From assembly GCA_963761445.1 (NCBI GenBank), contig CAVXHV010000005.1:5394001-5458000 (forward strand): 64,000 nucleotides of DNA, given 5' to 3'. Below the pieces are notes generated by a model, which saw nothing but the letters and a program-made list of their open reading frames with translations, had not been told where the DNA came from and made no database searches. This document shows positions 52,128 to 63,000 of the stretch, one piece after another. The DNA is from CAVXHV01 sp963761445 (GTDB taxonomy: Bacteria; Planctomycetota; Planctomycetia; Isosphaerales; Isosphaeraceae). How positions within the stretch are numbered: the first letter of the stretch is position 1; every line of letters starts with the position of its first letter. The position numbers were made by a program, and so were the translations under genes.

Positions 52128-55100
52128 ATGAGTCGCAACTCAGCTAGCGATCAGCGGAGACTTGGGCTGGGAACGGTTGAAGGCCGGAAACGGCTGCGGA
52201 TGCGGCCGACGCTCTTGGCACTGGAGGAACGCACGCTGCTGTCGACGTTCACCGTGACCAACACCGCCTCGAGCGGCACGGGCTCGCTGCCCTACGAGAT
52301 CGGCCTGGCGAATTCAAGTGCTGGTTCCAACATCATCATTTTTAGCAGTCTCGACTTCAGGACGCCGAAGACGATCCTCCTGAGGGGCACCCAGCTCGAG
52401 CTGAGCAACACGAGCGGGACGCAGACGATCACGGGCCCCACCGCGCGTGTGACGATCAACGGCGACGAGCTGAGCCGCGTGTTCCAGGTCGACGCGGGTG
52501 TCACGGCGTCGATCACGGGGCTGACGATCGACCGCGGCAATGCCGCCACCGGCGGCGGCGGTCTGTACGACGATGGGGGAACGGTCACGCTGACCGATTG
52601 CACGGTCAGCGACAACTCCGCCGGCACAAACGGCGGCGGGGTGTTGAACAACGGGGGCGTGACAACGCTGATCGGCACCACCTTGAGCGGAAACTCCGCG
52701 ACCTCAAGCGGCGGCGGCGTGTACACCGGCAGCGGCACGACCACGCTGACCAACTCTACCGTCAGTGGCAACTCCGCCTCCTCGAGCGGCGGCGGTCTGT
52801 ACTCTGCCGGCGGCACGACCACGCTGACCGGCTCCACCATCCGCGGAAACTCCGCCGCCAAAAGTGGCGGCGGCCTGACCGGCTCAGACGCCACGACCAC
52901 TTTGACGAACGTGACCGTCAGCGGCAACACCGCCGGCACAGTAGGCGGCGGCCTGTCGGACCAGGGGGGAATGACCACGCTGACCAACTCCACCGTCAGC
53001 GGCAACACCGCCGGCACAGAAGGCAGCGGCCTGTCAGACCAGGGGGGAATGACCACGCTGACCAACTCCACCGTCGGTGCCAACTCCGCGTCCTCTGATG
53101 GCGGCGGCCTGGCCAACCTCGGCGGCTCGACCACGCTGACAAACGATACCGTCAGCGGAAACTCCGCCACTTCTAGCGGCGGCGGCTTGACGAACCAGAG
53201 CGGCACGACCACGCTGACCAACGTCACCGTCAGCGGCAACTCCGCTGGCACAAACGGCGGCGGACTCTATACCTCAGGCGGCGTGACCACGCTGAGCGAT
53301 GTGACCGTCAGCGACAATTCCGCCACCTCGAGCGGCGGCGGCCTGGACAACGACGGCGGCACGACCACGCTGAACAACACGATCGTCGCCGGCCAATCGG
53401 CAGGAGGCGACATCTCGGGCGTCGTTTCAGGCTCGTTTAACCTGATCGGCACCGGCGGCTCGGGCGGGCTGTCGAACGGGATCGCCGGCAACTTGGTCGG
53501 TATCGCCAATCCCGGTCTGGCGCCCTTGGGCAGCTACGGCGGGCCGACGCAGACCATGCCACTGCTTTTTGGCAGCCCGGCGATCGGCGCCGGCAGCGTC
53601 GCGCTCGTGCCTGCCGGCATCACGACCGACCAGACGGGCTCACCACGCTTCTTTAACGGCAAAGTCGACATCGGCGCCTACGAGCTGCAGGTCGTCATCG
53701 TTCCGAGCTTCGTGGTCGACATCACCGCCGACAACTCCAATCCGACCGACGGTGAGACCAGCCTTCGCCAGGCGATCGCCGCCGCCAACGCGCTTCCGGG
53801 CCACACGATCACCTTCAATCCGACCGTCTTCTCGAGCCCCCAGACGATCACTCTGGCCGGTCTCGAGCTCGACCTGAGCGATACGAGTGGCACCGAGACG
53901 ATCACGGGCCCGGCTGCGGGCCTGACGATCAGCGCCGGAGGGCTGAGCCGCGTGTTCCAGGTCGACGCGGGCGTCACGGCGTTTCTGTCGGGACTCACGA
54001 TCACCGGTGGTAGCGCCAGGAGCGGCGGCGGTCTGTACAGCGATGGCGGCTCAGTCACTTTGACCAACGTGACCTTGAGCGGCAACTCTGCCGGCACGAA
54101 CGGCGGTGGACTCTCGACCCAGGGGGGCACGACCACGTTGATCAACGTGACCTTGAGCGGCAACTCCGCCGGCACAAACGGCGGTGGTCTGTCGAGCCAG
54201 GGGGGCACGACCACGCTGACCAACACGACCGTCAGCGGAAACTCCGCCGGCACAAACGGCGGCGGACTCTCGACCCAGGGGGGCACGACCACGCTGACCA
54301 ACGTGACCTTGAGCGGAAACTCCGCCGGCACAAACGGCGGTGGTCTCTTGAGCCAGGGCAGCGCGACCACGCTGACGAACGTGACCGTCAGCGGCAACTC
54401 CGCCTCCTCGAGCGGCGGCGGCCTGTACATCCAGGGGGGCACGACCACGCTGACCAACACGATCGTCGCCGGCCAGACGGCAGGAGGCGATATCTCAGGC
54501 GCTGTCTTGGGCTCGTTTAACTTGATCGGCACGGGGGGCTCGGGCGGGCTGCTGAACGGGGTCGCCGGCAACTTGGTCGGCTTGGCCGACCCGGGGCTTG
54601 CCCCGCTGGGCAATTACGGCGGGCCGACTCAGACGATGGCCCTGCTGCCCGGGAGCGCGGGCATTGGCGCCGGCACAACCGGCGCCGGCATTCCGACCAC
54701 GGACCAGCGTGGCTTCAGCCGCCAGGGCTCCATGGACTTGGGCGCCTTCGAGGTGGGCAGCTTGGTCGTCAACACGACCGCGGGGAGCGAACTCTCGAGT
54801 CCCGGCCTGCTTAGCCTCCCCCAGGCAGTCAACCTGGCCAACGTCTTGCCCGGCGCCCAGACGATTCTTTTTAACAACCCGCTCTTCAGCACGCGGCAGA
54901 CGATCACTCTGAGCGGCACGCTGATCGCACTGAGCAACACGAGCGGGACCGAGACGATCACGGGCCCGGCGGCAGGCGTGACGGTCAGCGGCGGCGGGCT
55001 GAATCAGGTGTTTCAAGTCGACTCGCTGGTCGTGGCGTCCATCTCGGGATTGACGATCACCGACGGCAACGTCGGCTACAACGGCTTCGGCGGCGGCCTG

Positions 55101-56648
55101 GCAGTCTATTACGGCACGATCGCGCTGACCAACTGCACCGTCAGCGGCAACCTGGCCGGCTACGGCGCGGGCCTGGACAACTTGAGCGGCGTGGCCACGC
55201 TGACCAACTGCATCATCAGCGGCAACTCGGGCGGCTACGGCGCGGGCCTGTACAACTCCGGCGGCACGACCACGCTGACCAATTGCACCGTCAGCGGCAA
55301 CTCGGGCGACAAAGGCGGGGGCCTGGACAGTACCGACGGTACGACCACGCTGATCAACTGCACCGTCAGCGGCAACTCGGCCGACCAGGGCGGAGGCCTG
55401 GACAGCTCCGGCGGCGTGACCACGCTCACGAACTGCACCGTCAGTGGCAACTCGGCCAACGGGGGCGGGGGCCTGGAGATCGCCTACGGCGTGAGCACGC
55501 TGACCAACTGCACCGTCAGCGGCAACTCGGCCAACCAAGGCGGGGGCCTGGCAAACGTTTCAGGCGAGCTCACGCTGACCAACTGCACCGTGAGCGGCAA
55601 CTTCGCCCGCGCCGGCGGCGGCGGCTTGCTATCATATGACGGCGGCATGACCACGCTGACCGGGTGCACCGTCAGTGGCAACTCGGCCACCTACGATGGC
55701 GGCGGTATCAGCAACTATGGCCAAAGCGCCACGCTGACCAACTGCACGATCAGCGGAAACATTGCCGGCAAAAACGGCGGCGGCCTGTTTAACTCCTATT
55801 ACGGCACGACCACGCTTACCAAGTGCACCCTGAGCGGCAACAGCGCCCTCGATGGCGGTGGCCTTTACAACCAGGGCACGCTGAACGCAGCCTCGTGTAG
55901 TTTCACCAGAAACCAGGCCAGCGGCGGCTACTTCGCTGAAGGCGGCGGCATCTTTAACAACGACGGGAGCCTCACGCTCACGAGCGGCACGGTGTTCGAT
56001 AACACTGCCGTCGGCAGCGCCGGCGGCGATGGCATCGGCGGCGGCATCGATCTCGAGAATGGCTCGACCGCAATCATCACCAACGTCGCCTTCGCGGCCA
56101 ACCGGGCGCTGGGCGGTGCCGGTAGCGGCGGAGGCAACGGCGGCGACGGCATCGGCGGCGCCATCGCTGTTGGGGATAACTCGACCGCGACCGTCACAAC
56201 GGCCACGTTGGCGTCCAACCTGGCGCAAGGCGGTGCCGGCGACGTGGGGGCCAGCGGCGGCGACGGCATCGGTGGCGCCATCGCCGCGGCCATCGGCAGC
56301 ATCGCCTTCGGTAATTCGGACACGTCGTCGATCGCCCTCACGAACAGCTCGCTTATCGGCAACGAGGCCCAAGGGGGCCGCGGCGGCTCGGGAGCCAACG
56401 GCGGCGACGGCTCCGGAGGCGGTGCCTTCGTCGCCGCCGGCGGCTCCGCGACCCTCGTCCAGATGAATTTCACCCGGAACATGGCCATGGGCGGTCTGGC
56501 CGGCGTCGGTGCGAGCAACGGCGCCGGCGCTGGCGGTGGCCTCTATGTCGACATCGGCGCGCTTGTCACCCTCACGAAAACGACGGTCGCCGCCAACGTC
56601 GCCGTTACCAGCAACGCCAACATCTATGGAACCGTGATCTACCTCTGA
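52128..56648 (+). CDS. LEPR-XLL protein with three choice-of-anchor Q / beta-helix units
   Basis: This intact 1506-residue protein starts MSRNSASDQRRLGLGTVEGR, then LLALEERTLLSTFTVTNTAS. Two units end with anchor Q-type motifs (YGGPTQTMPLLFGSPAIGAG, then FNGKVDIGAYEL; YGGPTQTMALLPGSAGIGAG, then GSMDLGAFEV). The third ends in a Gly-rich helix. Between them are dozens of 22-24-residue parallel beta-helix coils of the pattern GGGLxxxGGTTTLTNxTVSG-NSA. Each unit restarts with FxVDxxxDxSNPTDGETSLR-type or similar sequence (NTTAGSELSSPGLLSLPQAV). It is probably secreted and surface-associated. Confidence 0.83.
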   Translation: MSRNSASDQRRLGLGTVEGRKRLRMRPTLLALEERTLLSTFTVTNTASSGTGSLPYEIGLANSSAGSNIIIFSSLDFRTPKTILLRGTQLELSNTSGTQTITGPTARVTINGDELSRVFQVDAGVTASITGLTIDRGNAATGGGGLYDDGGTVTLTDCTVSDNSAGTNGGGVLNNGGVTTLIGTTLSGNSATSSGGGVYTGSGTTTLTNSTVSGNSASSSGGGLYSAGGTTTLTGSTIRGNSAAKSGGGLTGSDATTTLTNVTVSGNTAGTVGGGLSDQGGMTTLTNSTVSGNTAGTEGSGLSDQGGMTTLTNSTVGANSASSDGGGLANLGGSTTLTNDTVSGNSATSSGGGLTNQSGTTTLTNVTVSGNSAGTNGGGLYTSGGVTTLSDVTVSDNSATSSGGGLDNDGGTTTLNNTIVAGQSAGGDISGVVSGSFNLIGTGGSGGLSNGIAGNLVGIANPGLAPLGSYGGPTQTMPLLFGSPAIGAGSVALVPAGITTDQTGSPRFFNGKVDIGAYELQVVIVPSFVVDITADNSNPTDGETSLRQAIAAANALPGHTITFNPTVFSSPQTITLAGLELDLSDTSGTETITGPAAGLTISAGGLSRVFQVDAGVTAFLSGLTITGGSARSGGGLYSDGGSVTLTNVTLSGNSAGTNGGGLSTQGGTTTLINVTLSGNSAGTNGGGLSSQGGTTTLTNTTVSGNSAGTNGGGLSTQGGTTTLTNVTLSGNSAGTNGGGLLSQGSATTLTNVTVSGNSASSSGGGLYIQGGTTTLTNTIVAGQTAGGDISGAVLGSFNLIGTGGSGGLLNGVAGNLVGLADPGLAPLGNYGGPTQTMALLPGSAGIGAGTTGAGIPTTDQRGFSRQGSMDLGAFEVGSLVVNTTAGSELSSPGLLSLPQAVNLANVLPGAQTILFNNPLFSTRQTITLSGTLIALSNTSGTETITGPAAGVTVSGGGLNQVFQVDSLVVASISGLTITDGNVGYNGFGGGLAVYYGTIALTNCTVSGNLAGYGAGLDNLSGVATLTNCIISGNSGGYGAGLYNSGGTTTLTNCTVSGNSGDKGGGLDSTDGTTTLINCTVSGNSADQGGGLDSSGGVTTLTNCTVSGNSANGGGGLEIAYGVSTLTNCTVSGNSANQGGGLANVSGELTLTNCTVSGNFARAGGGGLLSYDGGMTTLTGCTVSGNSATYDGGGISNYGQSATLTNCTISGNIAGKNGGGLFNSYYGTTTLTKCTLSGNSALDGGGLYNQGTLNAASCSFTRNQASGGYFAEGGGIFNNDGSLTLTSGTVFDNTAVGSAGGDGIGGGIDLENGSTAIITNVAFAANRALGGAGSGGGNGGDGIGGAIAVGDNSTATVTTATLASNLAQGGAGDVGASGGDGIGGAIAAAIGSIAFGNSDTSSIALTNSSLIGNEAQGGRGGSGANGGDGSGGGAFVAAGGSATLVQMNFTRNMAMGGLAGVGASNGAGAGGGLYVDIGALVTLTKTTVAANVAVTSNANIYGTVIYL

Positions 56649-56807
56649 GAGCATGTCTGCGGATTTGAACTGTGATGGGCCGTCCGCGCGGTTGGAGGTG
56701 TATTGCGCGCTCCAATCACGGCGGACCGGGATTCTCGTGGTGGTGATGCCAATCCGGTTCCACGGTTCTAACTGACCCCGTCCTTCACTCCAAATGGAGA
56801 GTCTCCG

Positions 56808-57995
56808 ATGCTGCTTTCAACTGCGTTCGCATTCCGAACCACGAATGACATCCGCGAGCGCGGCCAGCGCGGCCGTCGGTCTGCTCGTCCCCGGCTCGAA
56901 ATGCTGGAAACTCGAACCTTGCTCAGCGTCGATGTTGTCACCAACACGAACAGCAGCGGCCCGGGATCGTTGCTCTCCACGATCGGCGCTGCCAGCCCTG
57001 GGGACACCATCACGTTCGCGAGTGATGTCACCGGCACCATCACGGTGCCCAGTAGTGCCGATGCTGGGTTCTTTATCTCGGAAAACCTGGACATCCAAGG
57101 TCCGGGGGCTGACAGCCTCACGATCAGCGGCAACGGCGAGTACGGGGTGTTCGAAATCAATACCGGTGTAACCGCGACCATCGCCGGGCTGACCCTCGCC
57201 AACGGCAATAGTGACTCAACCGGCGGCGCCATCTATAGCGCTGGCACATTGACGATCAACAGTTGCACTTTCTCAGACAACTTTGGCTTGGCCGGGGGTG
57301 CCATCTGTGACAATAGCGGAGGGTACAGCACCGATGGCATGCTTACGATCAATAACTCGACTTTCTCGAACAACTCAGGCGCAGTTGGAGGCGCCATCTA
57401 CATCGCGGGCGCCACGGTGACGGTCAACAACTCCACGTTCGCGGACAACTCCACCTTGCCCGCGCGCAATGGCGGCTCATTCGGCGGCGCCATTTTCAAC
57501 TACGGCGGAACGCTGACGGTGACCGACTCGACTCTCTCGGGCAATTCAGCCGCGGCCGAGGGCGGCGGCATCGACAACACTTCGGGCCCCTTCAACGCGC
57601 CGGCCACGTTGATCCTCGCCAACACGATCATTGCCGGCAACACTGCGCCCGCTGGACCTGACGTGAGTGGGTCCGTCACCAGCCTCGGCTCTAACTTGAT
57701 CGGCAACTCATCAGGCGGCAGCGGCTTTGCGGCCACTGATCTGGTCAACGTCAGTCCGCTCCTCGGCCCCTTGCAAAATAACGGCGGCCCCACCGAGACC
57801 ATGGCCCTCCTGCCCGGCAGCCCCGCCATCGACTCAGGCAGCAATTATCTCATCCCCGCCGGTATCACCACCGACCAGCGCGGCGAGCCACGTGAAGTCA
57901 ACGGCGTCGACATCGGCGCGTTTCGAAGTTCAGGTGTACCTGGTCTACAGCACGGCGGACAGCGGCGGCGGCTCGCTGCGCACCGCCCTGGCTAA
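56808..57995 (+). CDS. LEPR-XLL choice-of-anchor Q protein, segment 1 of a decayed gene
   Basis: It starts MLLSTAFAFRTTNDIRERGQ with ggagag six bases upstream, and has RPRLEMLETRTLLSVDVVTN at about residues 26-45. Beta-helix repeats (TVTDSTLSGNSAAAEGGGID) lead to the anchor Q motif MALLPGSPAIDSGSNYLIPA. At about 57922 an additional T (gcgtttcgaag versus gcattcgag in the paralog) moves the frame, and this segment ends after 25 out-of-frame residues. The paralog at 60034 is intact. Confidence 0.7.
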   Translation: MLLSTAFAFRTTNDIRERGQRGRRSARPRLEMLETRTLLSVDVVTNTNSSGPGSLLSTIGAASPGDTITFASDVTGTITVPSSADAGFFISENLDIQGPGADSLTISGNGEYGVFEINTGVTATIAGLTLANGNSDSTGGAIYSAGTLTINSCTFSDNFGLAGGAICDNSGGYSTDGMLTINNSTFSNNSGAVGGAIYIAGATVTVNNSTFADNSTLPARNGGSFGGAIFNYGGTLTVTDSTLSGNSAAAEGGGIDNTSGPFNAPATLILANTIIAGNTAPAGPDVSGSVTSLGSNLIGNSSGGSGFAATDLVNVSPLLGPLQNNGGPTETMALLPGSPAIDSGSNYLIPAGITTDQRGEPREVNGVDIGAFRSSGVPGLQHGGQRRRLAAHRPG

Positions 57996-58920
57996 CGCCA
58001 ACCAGGACGAAGACAGCGTCATCGCATTCACAGCCAGCGGCGTCATCGATCTGGAAAGCCCCCTGCCGGCCATCAGCCGCGACGTCCAGATACTCGGCCC
58101 TGGCGCCAACAATCTCACGGTCAGCGGCAACGGAGCCAACCGGGAGTTCGACATCAGTGGCGGCGTGACCGCGACCATCGCCGGACTGACCATCGCGGAT
58201 GGGGTTGCCGGTTTAGGCGGAGGCGTCTTTGTCAATTCCGGGGCAACGCTATCGCTCGCCGACTGCACGCTGTCAGGCAACTCGGCCAGTCAAGACGGCG
58301 GTGCGATCTTTAACTTTGGCACGCTCCTGGTCACTGACTCGACGCTCTCGGCCAACTCGACCCCGGTCGGCGGTGGCGGCATTGAGAACAGCGGCACACT
58401 GACGCTCACCAACTCCACGGTGTCGGGTAACTCGGCCGGCAGCGGCGGCGGCATTGACAACGACGACATGCTGACGGTCACGAACTCCACAATCTCGGGC
58501 AACTCAGCCGGGTTCAACGGCGGCGTTGAGAACGATAGCACGGCGATTATCGCCAACACGATTATCGCCAACAACACGGCCGCGGCCGGCGGGTCCGACG
58601 TTTTTGGAACCTTCGACAGCATGGGCTTTAACTTGATCGGCAACTCAGCGGGCGGCATCGGCTTCGTGGCCACCGACCTGCAGAGCGTCAATCCGCTCCT
58701 GGGCCCGTTGCAGAATAACGGCGGCCCCACCCAGACCATGGCCCTCTTGCCCGGCAGCCCCGCCATCGGCGCCGGCAGCGTCGCCCTCATCCCGGCCGGT
58801 ATCACGACCGACCAGCGCGGATTCTGCGCACGATCAAGGGCACAGTCGACAGCGGTGCCTTCGAGTCGCGCGGCTTCACCACCACGGTCACAAGCGGCAA
58901 TAACCAGCAGACGACCTTAA
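57727..58920 (+). CDS. LEPR-XLL choice-of-anchor Q protein, segment 2 of a decayed gene
   Basis: Real content begins at about 57922 (FEVQVYLVYSTADSGGGSLR), followed by a second beta-helix (LTVSGNGANREFDISGGVTA, TLTNSTVSGNSAGSGGGIDN) and the anchor Q region TMALLPGSPAIGAGSVALIP. At about 58815 the frame is lost again (GFCARSRAQS versus GFARTVNGTVDIGAFES in the paralog). The nominal ATG at 57727 is not a true start. Confidence 0.6.
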   Translation: MRPLIWSTSVRSSAPCKITAAPPRPWPSCPAAPPSTQAAIISSPPVSPPTSAASHVKSTASTSARFEVQVYLVYSTADSGGGSLRTALANANQDEDSVIAFTASGVIDLESPLPAISRDVQILGPGANNLTVSGNGANREFDISGGVTATIAGLTIADGVAGLGGGVFVNSGATLSLADCTLSGNSASQDGGAIFNFGTLLVTDSTLSANSTPVGGGGIENSGTLTLTNSTVSGNSAGSGGGIDNDDMLTVTNSTISGNSAGFNGGVENDSTAIIANTIIANNTAAAGGSDVFGTFDSMGFNLIGNSAGGIGFVATDLQSVNPLLGPLQNNGGPTQTMALLPGSPAIGAGSVALIPAGITTDQRGFCARSRAQSTAVPSSRAASPPRSQAAITSRRP

Positions 58921-59982
58921 GCACGGCCTTCGCCGCACCGCTGGTCGTGACGGTGAGCAGCGCTTATGGTGAGCCGGTTGCGGGTGGCGTGGTGATCTAC
59001 ACCGCACCCGCCAGTGGGGCCTCGGCCACCTTCCCCGGGGGTAGCAACGCGGCCACGATCAGCGCCACCGGCCAGGCCAGCATGGCCGTGGTCGCCAACG
59101 GCATCCCCGGCGGCTTTACCGTCGAGCGCCTCGGCCCCGGGAGCGGCCGACACGACGTTTGACCTGACCAACACGCCGGCGGCAGCAGCCAGGCTCGTGG
59201 TACACACCCAACCATCGGGGACGGCGACCGCTGGCCGGCGCTTGCCACCCAGCCCGTGATTTATATCGAGGACCAATCGGGCAACTTGGAAACAGGTGAT
59301 AACAGCACGCAGGTGACGGCGTCGCTGGCAAGCGGCGGCGGAGGCGCTCGAGGAAACGCTCACAGTCACCGCGTCGGGAGGCATCGCCACCTTCACCAAT
59401 CTGGCCGACAACACGGCCGGGACGATCCAGCTCCTCTTCACGAGTGTTCCATCACTCACCTCGGCCACATCGAGCAACATCGTCATCGTTCCCGCTCAGC
59501 CGAGCCAGCTCGTGATCCAGACTCAGCCCTCGCCCACGGCCACGACCGGCCAGCCGTTTCCCACCCAGCCGGTGATTTACGAAGAGGACCAGTACGGCAA
59601 CGTGGAGACGGGCGACAACACCACGCAGGTCACCGCGTCGCTCCGCGTCGGCACCGGCCCGCTTCTGGGCACGACCACCGTCACGGTGGCACGCGGCATT
59701 GCCACGTTCACCAATCTGGCAGACAACACGGCCGAGACCATCATTCTCGTCTTCACCGGCCCTGGGCTGGCCAAGGCCACGTCCAGCTCGATCACCATCA
59801 CGGATCCGCCCAAGGCGCAGGTCACGATCGCCTCGGCCAAAGCTCACGTCAAGGTCAAGCTCAAAGAAACCAGCCGGGCCAAGAGCCGCCACGCGATCGG
59901 AGGCGATAGCCGTCTTACCTCGACCAAGACCCATGCAATTCGCAGACACGCTCTGAGTGCCCACCGCGATCTTTCCTATTGA
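58821..59982 (+). pseudogene. 3' remnant of the decayed LEPR-XLL gene, several frameshifts
   Basis: Pieces in alternating frames are AFESRGFTTTVTSGNNQQTT ... VANGIPGGFTV, then (from about 59135) SASAPGAADTTFDLTN, then (about 59238) VIYIEDQSGNLETGDNSTQV, then (about 59345) ALEETLTVTASGGIATFTNL and TGQPFPTQPVIYEEDQYGNV. It ends DSRLTSTKTHAIRRHALSAH and RDLSY. The same order of domains is intact in the neighbour at 60034-63096. Three breaks within 210 bp suggest true decay rather than isolated error. Confidence 0.6.
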
Positions 59983-60007
59983 AGAATATAAGCCGGACCC
60001 GACCTGA

Positions 60008-60033
60008 CCTTCACTCCAAATGGAGAGTCTCCG
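60008..60033 (+). promoter_or_regulatory. Duplicated leader and ribosome site of the anchor Q paralogs
   Basis: ccttcactccaaatggagag plus tctccg precedes the ATG here and, identically, at 56782-56807 before the decayed paralog. ctccaaatggag is a perfect short palindrome that includes the ribosome-binding GGAG, so the start could be masked in an RNA hairpin. Confidence 0.4.
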
Positions 60034-63000
60034 ATGCTGCTTTTAACTGCCCTCTCAGCCCGAACCACGAATGACCTCCGCGAGCGCGGCCAGCGCGGCC
60101 GGCGGCACACGCCCGGCGGCCGGCGGTCTGCTCGTCCCCGGCTCGAAACGCTGGAAAATCGAACCTTGCTCAGCGTCGATATTGTCACCAACAACAGTGA
60201 CGACCCGAGCAATTTGGGGTCACTCCGGTACGCAGTCGACAGTGCCGCCAACGGCGATACCATCGAGTTCGCGAGCAATGTCACGGGTACCATCACGCTG
60301 TCGGCGACCAATGGACCGCTGGATATCACGCAAGACCTGGATATCGAAGGCCCGGGCGCCAACAACCTCACGATCAGTGGCAATGATGCTACCGAGGTGT
60401 TCGAGGTCGAGTCCGGTGCGACCGCGACCATCGCCGGATTGACCATCGCCGATGGCTCTGCCAACCAAGGCGGCGGCATCAACAACGCTGGCTCGCTGAC
60501 GGTCACCAACTCCACGCTCTCGGGCAACTCAGCCCCGGGCGCGTTCCGAGCGGGCGGCACCGGCGGCGGCATCGACAACATTGGCACGCTGACGGTCACT
60601 AACTCCACTCTCTCCGACAACTCGAGCACGGATGAAACCGATGCGGACTCCACCATCCCCGCCGCCGGCGGCGGCATCAACAATTTTGGCACGCTGACGG
60701 TCACCAACTCGACTCTCTCGGACAACTCCGCCGATTATGGCGGCGGCATCGAGAACGTTCACACGTTGGCCCTCATCAACTGCACAGTCTCGGGCAACTT
60801 GGGCTCCGAATCCGGCGGCGGGATCTACAACTACCGGTTCGGTGTGACGACCCTCGGCGACACGATTATCGCCGCGAATACCGCCGCGACGGGACCTGAT
60901 GTTGATGGACCTGTCACCAGCTTGGGCTACAACCTGATCGGCAACCCAGCGGGCGGCAGCGGTTTCGTGGCCACCGATCTGTTCAACGTCGATCCGCTCG
61001 AAGGCCCCTTGAATCCGCTCCTCGGCCCCTTGCAAAATAACGGCGGCCCCACCGAGACCATGGCCCTCTTGCCCGGCAGCCCCGCCATCGACGCCGGCAA
61101 CGCCGCCCTGGCCGTGGATGCCAACGGCAACCCATTGACCACCGACCAGCGCGGCGCTCCGCGCGACGTCTTTGGCGGCGTCGACATCGGCGCATTCGAG
61201 GTTCAGGTGTACCAGGTCTCCTTCACGACTGACAGCGGCGGAGGCTCGCTGCGCTCGGCCATGATTCAGGCCAACCAGTACGGCGGCGGCATCATCGCCT
61301 TCTCGACAAGTGGCGTCATCGATCTGGCGAGCCCGTTGCCGGCTATCAGCGACGACGTCCAGATACTCGGCCCGGGCGCCAACGTTCTGACCGTCAGCGG
61401 CTACTTTGCCAATCAGGTGTTCGTCGTCAATTCCGGCGTGACTGCGACCATCGCCGGACTGACCATCGCCGACGGCACCTCCGCACGCACCGGCGGCGGC
61501 ATCGATAACGACGGCACGCTGACGGTCACCAACTCCGCTCTTTTGGACAACAGCGCAATGGTGGGCGGCGGTATCTATAACTTCGGCACGCTGACGGTCA
61601 CCAACTCGACGCTCTCGGGCAACTCGGCCGAGCTGGGCGGCGGCGGCATCGCCAACGGTGGCACGCTGACGGTCACCAACTCGACGATCTCCGACAACTC
61701 GGGAAATCTGGGCGGCGGCATCTATAACGGTAGCATGCTGACGGTCACCGACTCGACGCTCGCGGGCAATTCGGCCTCGGTGGCGGCAGGCGGCATCGCC
61801 ACCTACTTCGGCACGATGACCATGGCCAACACGATCATCGCGACCAACACCGCTCCGTCGGGCCCTGATTTACTCGGAACGGTCACGAGCGAGGGCTACA
61901 ACCTCATCGGCAACTCATCCGGCGGCAGCGGCTTCGTGGCCGCCGACCTGCTCAACGTCAATCCTCTCCTCGGCCCGTTGCAGAATAACGGCGGGCCCAC
62001 CCAGACCATGGCCCTTCTGCCCGGCAGCCCCGCCATCGGCGCCGGCAGCGTCGCCCTCATCCCGGCCGGTATCACGACCGATCAGCGCGGATTTGCGCGC
62101 ACCGTCAACGGCACGGTTGATATCGGTGCCTTCGAGAGCCCGCCGGGGCCAGCCGCTCAGCTCGTGATCCACACCCAGCCGTCGGCGACAGCGACAGCCG
62201 GCCAAGCGTTGGCCGTTCAGCCGGTGATTTATGAAGAGGACGCCAGTGGCCACCTGGACATGACCGACAACAGCACTCAGGTGACGGCGTCGCTCGAGAG
62301 CGGCAGTGGAACGCTACTCGGCACGACCACCGTCACCGTGCACGAAGGCATCGCCACCTTCACCAATCTCGCTGACAACACGGCCGGGACCATCAGCCTC
62401 TCGTTCGCCAGCGTTCCCGCGCACACCTCGGCCATATCGAGCAACATCACCATCAGCCCCGCTCAACCGAGCCAGCTCGTGATCCATACTCAGCCGTCGG
62501 CAACGGCCTCGACCGGCCAGCCGTTTCCCACTCAGCCGGTGATTTACGAAGAGGACCAGTTTGGCAACCTGGAGACGGGCGACAACACCACGCAGGTGAC
62601 GGCGTCGCTGCGCGTCGGCACCGGCCCGCTTCTGGGCATGACCACCGTCACGGTGGCGAGAGGCATCGCCACTTTCACCAATCTGGTAGACAACACGGCC
62701 GAGTCCATCATTCTCCTCTTCACCGGCCCTGGGCTGGCCAAGGCCACGTCCAACCCGATCACCATCACAGATCCGCCCAAGGCGCAGGTCGTCATCGGCT
62801 CGGCCAAGGCCAACGCCAAGGTCAAGCTTAAAGAAACCAGCCGGGCCAAGAGCCGCCACGCGATCGGAGGCGATAGCCGTCTTACCACGACCAAGACGCA
62901 CGCACGCCTCGCAGCGACCCTGCGGCCTGGCCAATCGAAAGCCGTGCCGGCGCGCGAACGGTCGTCGCTCGAGACTGTCTCGACCGCAAACCGCGCTTCG

